Positions 51,162 through 58,900 of a stretch of 64,000 bases of DNA are shown here, piece after piece; position 1 is the stretch's first letter, and the number at the start of each line of letters is the position of its first letter. This DNA comes from an uncultured Lachnospiraceae bacterium (lineage in GTDB: Bacteria > Bacillota > Clostridia > Lachnospirales > Lachnospiraceae), in NCBI GenBank assembly GCA_910586015.1, contig CAJUGJ010000005.1:62001-126000 (forward strand), given 5' to 3'. The translations under genes were made by a program, and so were the position numbers. The notes under the pieces are model-generated. The model did no database searches. It was given only the letters and a program-made list of their open reading frames with translations, and had not been told where the DNA came from.

Positions 51162-53391
51162 AAAGATAGTATTAGGGGCTGCCTTAATAGTAATGGCTGT
51201 AACTTTTGCTCTAGCGACAAAGGGTAGAAGAAGTACTTTTGCATCTGAGGAGAAAAAAACGGAACTGACGACTTTAGATAATAAATCAACTCAAATAGAG
51301 AGCGGAAAAGTCTATGAAGTCAGTGCAGAACGTTTGGAGGAGTTTAAAAAGTTATGTGAAAGTACCACTCATGAATTATACTTAAATGAAGGTACTTTAG
51401 GAATTCAAATTTTAGATAAACAGACAGGATTTGTATATACTTCCACTGGAACAGATGTAGAGGGAATGAATGAGACGTGGTCTAATTTTATGTATTCTGG
51501 AGTTACTGTTGAATATGCAGACAAAAAAAATAAAGTCATTCGAAAACCTCTTACCTTATCAGATGCTAAAATTGGACTGACAAAACGAAGTGATGGATTT
51601 GATGCAGAGATAACTTATCAGGAAGCAGGTATTACATTAAAACTTTCTGTGACTTTAGAAGGGGAAGACCTCGTTGTACAGGTACCAGAGGAAAGTATAA
51701 AAGAAACGGGAGAATATAAACTTCAAACAATATATTTGTATCCATTTTTAGGAGCTACTAAGGGGACACAAAATAATGGATATTTCTTTGTTCCAGATGG
51801 ATGTGGAGCTTTGATTCGTACAAATCAAGAGGAACTTTTAGTTACTTCTCCTTATGTGAAACGGGTATATGGAAATGATTTTGGTATGGGTGATTTTACA
51901 ACTTCACAGGAAAATAGTCTTTTAAAAGATCCAAAACAGATTTATATTCCGATATATGGAATTATCTTACAACAAGGAGAAGATAAAGGACAGGGATTTG
52001 CAGCAGTTTTAGAAGAGGGAGAAGAATATGCCGATTTAGAAGCCTATGTAAGCGGACTTTCTGGCCCATATAATTTTATGACTGCTAAATTTGTCTACCG
52101 TCAGATCTATAAACAAGCAGTAGATCAAAATGGAACGGTTATGCTTACCAATCAAGAAAAGTACAATAAAACAGGAATTCGAACAAGGTATCATTTTCTT
52201 TCTGGCAAGCAGGCAGATTATGTAGGAATTGCTAACTTTTATAGAAACTATCTGATCGAAAACGAAGCATTAACACCTAGTAAAAAACAAGAAACAATTC
52301 CAATGAAATTAGAATTTTTGGCTTCTGAATTAGAATCTGGAATGTTTGGATATTCTACAATCGTAATGACTGAAATAAAAGATATGCAGCAGATCATAAA
52401 AGAACTAAAAGAAAGTGGAATACAAAATCAAACCGTTGTCGTTTCAGGTTATGGAAAAGAAGGGGCAAGTGGTTCGATGCCAAGCAAAGTAAAACTCACA
52501 GGAAAAATTGGCAGTCGATCCGAATGGGATAATTTTGTTTCACAGATACACCAAGATGGAAACAGAGTAGAACTCTATATTGACGAAATGAAAGCTTTTA
52601 AAACAGGCGGTAATTATAGTCAGGGAAAAGATGTAGTTCAGGGAATTAATAAAGAATTAGTAAATGGATTCCGATATGGTTTGTTTTATTATCTTAATTC
52701 TTCTTTTGTGGCAGAACAATTAAAAACAGAAGGAAAATCTGCAGAGAAACTAAAAGTAGATGGAATTGCAGTAGATACATCTGGATTTTCTCTATTTTCT
52801 AATTGGAACAAAAAAAATACAATCACTCGAAAGGAAGCAAAAGAGCAATTAAAGGAGAGTGCAAAACAGGGAATAGAGAAATCCTTTTATTCACCAAACA
52901 GTTATTTATTTGCCCAAACAAAAGCACTTTATGATATTCCTATGGAAAGTTCTCAATATCTCATTTTTACAGATACGGTTCCATTTTTGCAGATGGTATT
53001 AAAGGGACTGATTCCTTACTATGCCTCAGCTTCTAATTTTAATGCTGACACAGTAAATGAACAATTAAAAAAGATTGAATACGGTGCATATCCCTCCTAT
53101 TATCTGACCAAAAAAGATCCGATTGAATTATATAATACTTTGTCTGCTTGGTTATTTACTTCAGCCTATGATGTTTGGAAAGAGCCTTTAATTGCAGAAT
53201 ACCATATGTTAAATGAAGCATTGGCAAAGGTGGAAGGAGCCTATCTAATTGATCATGAGATGGTAGCAGAAAATGTAGCAGTCACTACCTATTCAAATGG
53301 AGTAAAACTTGCTATTAATTATAATCAAAACAGTGTTGATGTAGAAGGAACTAAAGTAGCAGGAAAAAGCTTTGCAGTCATTTTGCAGTAG
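51154..53391 (+). CDS. DUF5696-type secreted or anchored protein of unknown function
   Basis: This 745-residue protein has an N-terminal signal or anchor (I-V-L-G-A-A-L-I-V-M-A-V-T-F-A-L-A). I recognise the body as DUF5696-like from its order and neighbours. A beta-rich domain covers residues 60-300 (G-Y-F-F-V-P-D-G-C-G-A-L-I). A probable alpha/beta barrel follows (residues 310-700; E-L-Y-I-D-E-M-K-A-F, then G-I-A-V-D-T-S-G-F). Hydrolase-like activity on glycans would suit such a fold, but no catalytic pair can be named. The GTG start at 51154 follows aaaggagg by nine bases and overlaps the previous stop. It lies between the NHL-Yip1 gene and permease pair 2. Confidence 0.75.
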   Translation: MRKKIVLGAALIVMAVTFALATKGRRSTFASEEKKTELTTLDNKSTQIESGKVYEVSAERLEEFKKLCESTTHELYLNEGTLGIQILDKQTGFVYTSTGTDVEGMNETWSNFMYSGVTVEYADKKNKVIRKPLTLSDAKIGLTKRSDGFDAEITYQEAGITLKLSVTLEGEDLVVQVPEESIKETGEYKLQTIYLYPFLGATKGTQNNGYFFVPDGCGALIRTNQEELLVTSPYVKRVYGNDFGMGDFTTSQENSLLKDPKQIYIPIYGIILQQGEDKGQGFAAVLEEGEEYADLEAYVSGLSGPYNFMTAKFVYRQIYKQAVDQNGTVMLTNQEKYNKTGIRTRYHFLSGKQADYVGIANFYRNYLIENEALTPSKKQETIPMKLEFLASELESGMFGYSTIVMTEIKDMQQIIKELKESGIQNQTVVVSGYGKEGASGSMPSKVKLTGKIGSRSEWDNFVSQIHQDGNRVELYIDEMKAFKTGGNYSQGKDVVQGINKELVNGFRYGLFYYLNSSFVAEQLKTEGKSAEKLKVDGIAVDTSGFSLFSNWNKKNTITRKEAKEQLKESAKQGIEKSFYSPNSYLFAQTKALYDIPMESSQYLIFTDTVPFLQMVLKGLIPYYASASNFNADTVNEQLKKIEYGAYPSYYLTKKDPIELYNTLSAWLFTSAYDVWKEPLIAEYHMLNEALAKVEGAYLIDHEMVAENVAVTTYSNGVKLAINYNQNSVDVEGTKVAGKSFAVILQ

Positions 53392-53415
53392 CGAAAAGCA
53401 GAAATGGAGGAAATC

Positions 53416-54339
53416 ATGAAACTTAAAATGAGCCGAAAAGCGAGAGAAAATATGCTTGGCTATGCCTTTGTTTCCATCTGGATTATCGGTTTTTTAATTT
53501 TTACCTTAATACCGATTGTACGGACATTTCTGTTTAGCTTTCATAAAATTACAATTACAGCAGATGGAATTCGGCAAAATTTTATTGGAATGTCCAATTA
53601 TAAGGATGCTTTTTTATCCGACGTAAAATTTGTTGATGTTTTAATTGAGTATGTAGGAGAAATTATTTTATATGTTCCAATTGTCATTGTCTTTGCTTTG
53701 GCAATTTCCCTGATTTTAAATATGAAACTCAAAGGAAAGGGCTTTTTTAGAACTTTGTTTTTCCTTCCAGTAATTATTATTTCTGGACCTGTTATGGAAG
53801 AGTTTATCGATCAGGGAGTTACTTCCATTCAGGGAGTAGATCAAATGTCATTTTATAAGGATTTAATTTTTGCACTTCCTGAATTTTTAGGAACATTATT
53901 AAATACTTTGGTCAATTCCTTTGTCATGATTTTATGGTTTTCTGGAGTTCAGATTTTAATTTTTTTATCTGCCTTACAAAAAATTGATCGCCCGATCTAT
54001 GAAGCAGCACAAATTGATGGAGCTTCCAGATGGGAAGCATTTTGGAAAATTACTCTGCCAACGATGCGTCCAATGATTATATTAAATATTGTATATACCA
54101 TTATTTCAATTTCTACCTTTACACTCAATGAAGTTATTATTGTAATTCAAGAGAATTCATTCAGCTCTACAACAGGATTGGGTTATGCAGCTGCTCTAGC
54201 TTGGATTTACTTTATTATATTACTTCTTATCATCGGTATTTTTATGTTATTATATGGTCCAAAGAAAGAGAATCCATATGGAGAAAAAATTAAAAAGCAA
54301 AAAAGGAAAGGAGGACGCCATGCAAAGGTTAGTCAATAA
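53416..54339 (+). CDS. ABC sugar permease, first of pair 2 (MalF type)
   Basis: This 307-residue permease has six membrane segments. The EAA loop is Y-E-A-A-Q-I-D-G-A-S near residue 195. It belongs to the same superfamily as pair 1, with low similarity. I start at ATG 53416 since ggagg ends five bases before it; an ATG at 53404 overlaps that site. The last 20 bases overlap the next permease gene, so the two are translationally coupled. Confidence 0.9.
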   Translation: MKLKMSRKARENMLGYAFVSIWIIGFLIFTLIPIVRTFLFSFHKITITADGIRQNFIGMSNYKDAFLSDVKFVDVLIEYVGEIILYVPIVIVFALAISLILNMKLKGKGFFRTLFFLPVIIISGPVMEEFIDQGVTSIQGVDQMSFYKDLIFALPEFLGTLLNTLVNSFVMILWFSGVQILIFLSALQKIDRPIYEAAQIDGASRWEAFWKITLPTMRPMIILNIVYTIISISTFTLNEVIIVIQENSFSSTTGLGYAAALAWIYFIILLLIIGIFMLLYGPKKENPYGEKIKKQKRKGGRHAKVSQ

Positions 54340-55255
54340 AAAAATAACCAAAGAAACTGTACGGAAGTTCATCCTTGGAAATAATGGTGACGGCTTACTG
54401 CAAAAAATTTGTATCTATGCCTTTATTATTATTGTTGGTTTTGTGTTTTTATATCCACTCCTACACATGGTTTCCTATAGTTTTAAATCCGCTGAGGATT
54501 TAGTCAATCCTTTGGTCAAGTGGATGCCTTCAGAATTTTATACAGATAATTTTAAAAGGGCATACCGAATTTTGGACTATTCGAAGTCATTATTTGTTAC
54601 AATAGGAGTAGGAATGATTCCGGCACTATTGCAAACAGTTGTCTGCTCTCTAGTAGGGTATGGATTGGCAAGATTTAACTTTATAGGAAAAAAAGTAATC
54701 TTTGCACTGGTATTAGCAACGTTTATTATTCCACCACAGATTACTATGATTCCACAGTTTTTAATGTATAAAGACTTAAATATTTTATATAGTCTGAAAG
54801 CATATATTTTCCCTGCCATCTTTGGACAGGGAATGAAAAGTGCCATTTTTATTTTGATTTTTTATCAGTTCTTCCGTCAAGTTCCAAAATCTTTGGAAGA
54901 GGCGGCTGAAGTAGACGGAGCAGGACATTTAAGAATCTTTTTTAAAATCGCAGTTCCAACGGCTGCACCGGGCTATTTAATTTCTTTCCTGCTTTCTACT
55001 GTATGGTATTGGAATGAAACTTATTCTGCTTCTATGTATTTTGGTTCTGTCATTCAGACTTTACCGATGAAGTTAGCAGCATTTGTGGCAACGTTTAATA
55101 AACTCTACCCGGGAAGTGAAGCAGGTGCTACAGCAAATGAAGCTGTTAAAATGGCAGGTACGTGTTTAAGTCTTCTTCCATTATTGATCTTATATTTTAT
55201 TACACAGCGTTGGTTTGTAGAGGGAATTGATAAATCTGGAATTACAGGAGAGTAG
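54320..55255 (+). CDS. ABC sugar permease, second of pair 2 (MalG type)
   Basis: This 311-residue permease has an N-terminal basic arm, six membrane segments and the EAA loop E-E-A-A-E-V-D-G-A-G near residue 215. I start at ATG 54320, after aaaggagg; the frame is open further upstream but inside the previous gene without a ribosome binding site. It overlaps the preceding permease by 20 bases. The partner binding protein could be either the 474-residue lipoprotein or the 1001-residue anchored protein. Confidence 0.9.
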   Translation: MQRLVNKKITKETVRKFILGNNGDGLLQKICIYAFIIIVGFVFLYPLLHMVSYSFKSAEDLVNPLVKWMPSEFYTDNFKRAYRILDYSKSLFVTIGVGMIPALLQTVVCSLVGYGLARFNFIGKKVIFALVLATFIIPPQITMIPQFLMYKDLNILYSLKAYIFPAIFGQGMKSAIFILIFYQFFRQVPKSLEEAAEVDGAGHLRIFFKIAVPTAAPGYLISFLLSTVWYWNETYSASMYFGSVIQTLPMKLAAFVATFNKLYPGSEAGATANEAVKMAGTCLSLLPLLILYFITQRWFVEGIDKSGITGE

Positions 55256-55264
55256 AAGAATAAT

Positions 55265-57673
55265 ATGGTAACATTACATAATAAACAAATCTTAATTAAT
55301 GGAAAACCAAAATTAATTTTATGTGGAGAGATTCACTATTTTAGGCTGCCACGTACTGCATGGCAGGATCGAATCGATAAATTAAAGGAAGCGGGTTTTA
55401 ATGCAGTAGCTTCCTATATCCCTTGGATCTGTCATGAACAAGAGGAAGGCTGTTTCGATTTTGGTGAGAAACGTTCGGAGTTAGATCTGGTCGCATTTAT
55501 TGAACTGTGCCAACAAAATGATCTTTATTTTATTGCAAGACCTGGTCCATTTATTATGGCAGAAATGAAAAATGAAGGTATTCCATACTGGGTAGCACAA
55601 AATCATAAAGAGGTTGTTCCAGTGACATGGGATGGTGCAAAAGTGCCAACAAAAACGTTAGATTACCTTTCGGAATCGTTTTTAGTATGTGTAAAACGCT
55701 GGTATGAAAAAGTATGTGCTATTTTATCTCCTCATTTAGAGCCAAAAGGTGGAAATGTGATTGCATTTCAATTAGATAATGAGATGGGGATGCTTTCTTG
55801 GGTGTCGAATTGTCCAGATCTGACTGAGTGGGTTATGAAAGATATGGAAGGGTGGCTAAAAAAACAGTATAAAGATAATTTAGGTCAAAGATATCCGCTT
55901 TTTAATGATACTCCAATGAAAGAGTTTTTCCAAAGTCCAAATGAAGAAACTTCTCTTTTGTTTCATCAAGATCTTGGAAATTATATGAGAGATCGCATCT
56001 GCCGCTATACAGAAATTTTAAAACAATATGCAGAAGAATTTGGAATCAGAGATATTTTATTTCTTATTAATATCCATGGAACAGGAGGCGGCAGGGGACT
56101 GACTTATCCAATTGGAATTAGCCAACTTTACCGTGCCTATACAAAAATAGATGGAATTCTTGCAGGTTCAGATATTTATCTTGGAACACTTTCTATGCAG
56201 AATTTTCAGGATCTATATTTGATTAATACCTATATGGAAGCGGTCAATCGTTTGGAACAGCCATTAGCTTCCTTTGAATTTGAATGTGGTGATAGTGATT
56301 ATGGAGAAACAAAAGGTGGAAGAAATGATGTTTCTGCCTCCGATCTAAAGACTAGAATGTGTATTATGCAGGGCAACCGCCTTTTAAACTGCTATTTATT
56401 CTGTGGAGGATATAATTATTTATTAGACAAAGACTATAAAGACGGCAATAATCGAATTGCATTTACTGGAGAACGACATGGATTTGCTGCACCAGTAGGG
56501 CCAGAAGGAAAATTAAATTATACTTATCCAAGATTAAAACGGGTAATGAAAACGATGGCAGCTATGGAAGATAAATTGGTAGAAATGGAAGAGATAAGAG
56601 ATAGTCTTTCGGTTGGTTTTCTTCCAGATTATTATATGACAGAATTTAGTTATCCAAAAAGTGCATCTGCTAAAAAACAAAAAGAGGAATTGCAAAGATG
56701 TCGGGCAGGAAATGGATTTGAAGTAGTCACAAGAGCAATGCTTTTAAATAATTATTGTTTTACTTCTGTCAATATAGAAGAAAATAAAATTCCGTCTGAA
56801 ATAAAAACCTTAGTTGTATATTCTGCTCCATATATGTCAAAGCAGGCTCAAAATAATCTAGCAGATTTTGTACAGACAGGAGGAGGACTATTATTATATG
56901 GATTGCTTCCAGAAATGGATATGGAAGGAAACTCCTGTACTATTTTAAAAGATTTAATGGGGATTACAAAAACAGAGATAGAAAATTCAGAAGCAGAGTA
57001 TTGGCTCAGTGTGAAATATTTAGATGTTTTTTCAAATTTAGCAGAGATTAGGACTGGAAGAGCACAGACATATGAATTTCAAAATGGAATTTCTCTATTT
57101 CAAACAGCAGATACTAAAAAAATATGCGGATTAGAACAGAATATAAACAAAGGAAAAATTATTATAATAGGGGCTGAATTAACCTGCAATTTAGAAGTAT
57201 TTAAAACACTGCTTGAAAGACTTGGAAGCACTTCAAACCTTTCACATAACTGTGAAGAAAATGGAATCGTACTTTCCATGACAAAAGATAAAAAGGAAGA
57301 AAAACTGTTACATATCTTAAATTTAGATACATTTGAAAAAGAAGCAATTCTTTCTTTTAAAGATACTCCTCTTTTTGAAGGAAGGCAACTGAGAATTCCA
57401 GCAGGAGAAGGAATGATGCTTCCGATTGATCTTACAATAGATGAAAAGCATTTACTCTTTTCTACCGCAGAGATCTATGAACGGACAAAAGAATATTGGA
57501 TACTACGTCTGACACAGGAAGAAGATGTTTTAATCTTTTCAGGAATTGATTTGATTCAGAAACAAGATGATTATAAAATAGAGGAACAAGAGGGAATTAC
57601 AAAGGTAATTTCCTGCAAAAATGGAAAAGTAAATGAATATTTAAAGCTTTATTTTAAAAATTGTGATAAATAA
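55265..57673 (+). CDS. GH35 family glycoside hydrolase/transglycosylase
   Basis: This 802-residue cytosolic protein is of the GH35 TIM-barrel family. Family blocks are G-E-I-H-Y-F-R-L-P near residue 21, A-R-P-G-P-F-I-M-A-E near residue 97 and I-A-F-Q-L-D-N-E-M-G. By position E173 is the likely acid/base, and E338 in A-S-F-E-F-E-C-G the likely nucleophile. GH35 is mostly beta-galactosidase, but a GH35 member from Ignavibacterium acts on beta-1,2-glucooligosaccharides. Given the neighbours, that activity is more likely here than galactosidase. It has no signal peptide. The ribosome binding site is poor (agaag). The C-terminal third is beta-rich. Confidence 0.85.
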   Translation: MVTLHNKQILINGKPKLILCGEIHYFRLPRTAWQDRIDKLKEAGFNAVASYIPWICHEQEEGCFDFGEKRSELDLVAFIELCQQNDLYFIARPGPFIMAEMKNEGIPYWVAQNHKEVVPVTWDGAKVPTKTLDYLSESFLVCVKRWYEKVCAILSPHLEPKGGNVIAFQLDNEMGMLSWVSNCPDLTEWVMKDMEGWLKKQYKDNLGQRYPLFNDTPMKEFFQSPNEETSLLFHQDLGNYMRDRICRYTEILKQYAEEFGIRDILFLINIHGTGGGRGLTYPIGISQLYRAYTKIDGILAGSDIYLGTLSMQNFQDLYLINTYMEAVNRLEQPLASFEFECGDSDYGETKGGRNDVSASDLKTRMCIMQGNRLLNCYLFCGGYNYLLDKDYKDGNNRIAFTGERHGFAAPVGPEGKLNYTYPRLKRVMKTMAAMEDKLVEMEEIRDSLSVGFLPDYYMTEFSYPKSASAKKQKEELQRCRAGNGFEVVTRAMLLNNYCFTSVNIEENKIPSEIKTLVVYSAPYMSKQAQNNLADFVQTGGGLLLYGLLPEMDMEGNSCTILKDLMGITKTEIENSEAEYWLSVKYLDVFSNLAEIRTGRAQTYEFQNGISLFQTADTKKICGLEQNINKGKIIIIGAELTCNLEVFKTLLERLGSTSNLSHNCEENGIVLSMTKDKKEEKLLHILNLDTFEKEAILSFKDTPLFEGRQLRIPAGEGMMLPIDLTIDEKHLLFSTAEIYERTKEYWILRLTQEEDVLIFSGIDLIQKQDDYKIEEQEGITKVISCKNGKVNEYLKLYFKNCDK

Positions 57674-57694
57674 AACTTCTACTTGGAGGAAGCT

Positions 57695-58885
57695 ATGTCA
57701 AATATTATTGAACTGGAAGAACGAAAGTGCTTTGATTTTTTCTGGAAGGAAATTAGTCATACAGATGAAGGATTTGGTCTGATTCGAGATAATAACATGC
57801 AAAGGGATATGTCAAGTATCGCTTCTATAGGTTTTGGACTTGCGGGAATTGTTATTGGTTGTGAAAGAGGATATATTACAAAAAAAGAGGGAGAGGAACG
57901 AGCAATTCGCACTCTTAAAACAATGTATGAAAATGCAGAAGAAGAACATGGATTTTTCTACCATTTTCTTTTGATGGATACAGCAAAACGCTATAGAAAA
58001 TGTGAAGCTTCCATTATTGATACAGCAATTCTTTTAATGGGAGCATTGACAGTAGCACAATATTTTCACGGAAAGACCGAAGAGTACTTTGAAAAAATTT
58101 ATGATAGAGTAGATTGGAACTGGTATAGAAATCCAAAGACAAATCAGTTTTATATGGGATATAACACAGAAAAACAAGAATTTTTTGGAGCATGGGATCT
58201 ATATGCAGAACAATTTATGATGTATGTTTTAGGGGTAGTTTCTAAAACCCATCCAGTAGATGCAAGTATTTTTTATGATTGTCCATTACATAAGGGGGGT
58301 TATGGCCCATATCAGGAAATTTATCACAGTCATTCTGGCTCTTTATTTGTCTATCAATTTTCTCATGCCTTTATTGATTTTCGTGGGAAACGTGATAAAA
58401 GAGGAATTGACTGGTTTGAGAACTCGGTTAAAGCAACACTTGCAAATAGACAATACTGTATAGATAATCCAGAACATAAAAAATCTCTTCATAAAAATGC
58501 TTGGGGTATGACTGCTTGCGATACACCAAATGGTTATTCTGGAGCGATTGGCTGTCCGCCGGGATTTAAAAATAATACAACCCATACGGCAGATGGTACA
58601 GTACCTCCTTGTGGTTCAATCGGTTCGATTGTATTTACTCCAAAAGAAAGTATTGAGGCAATGGAGTATTTTTATCAGACTTTTCCGAAACTTTGGGGAG
58701 AATATGGATTTTATGATGCCTATAACCTTGATGTAACACCAGAGTGGTATTCGGATCGGGTAATTGGAATTGATAAGGGAATCAGCCTTGTTATGATTGA
58801 AAATTACCGCAGTGGTCTTATTTGGCAAGTAGTAGGAGAAAATCACTATATAAAACATGCACTAGAGAAGTTAGAAATTAAATAA
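57695..58885 (+). CDS. Cytosolic GH144-type beta-1,2-glucanase
   Basis: This 396-residue protein is a single glycoamylase-type domain of CAZy GH144, clearly related to the catalytic part of the anchored enzyme at 35.9 kb. Shared blocks are E-H-G-F-F-Y-H-F-L, W-Y-R-N-P-K-T-N-Q-F-Y-M and G-I-D-K-G-I-S-L-V-M. No signal peptide or extra domains are present, so it acts inside. It would shorten imported longer oligosaccharides for the phosphorylase and GH3 enzyme. The start ATG 57695 follows ggagga; an ATG at 57683 overlaps that site. It lies 21 bases after GH35. Confidence 0.85.
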   Translation: MSNIIELEERKCFDFFWKEISHTDEGFGLIRDNNMQRDMSSIASIGFGLAGIVIGCERGYITKKEGEERAIRTLKTMYENAEEEHGFFYHFLLMDTAKRYRKCEASIIDTAILLMGALTVAQYFHGKTEEYFEKIYDRVDWNWYRNPKTNQFYMGYNTEKQEFFGAWDLYAEQFMMYVLGVVSKTHPVDASIFYDCPLHKGGYGPYQEIYHSHSGSLFVYQFSHAFIDFRGKRDKRGIDWFENSVKATLANRQYCIDNPEHKKSLHKNAWGMTACDTPNGYSGAIGCPPGFKNNTTHTADGTVPPCGSIGSIVFTPKESIEAMEYFYQTFPKLWGEYGFYDAYNLDVTPEWYSDRVIGIDKGISLVMIENYRSGLIWQVVGENHYIKHALEKLEIK

Positions 58886-58900
58886 AACATGGAGGAAACA

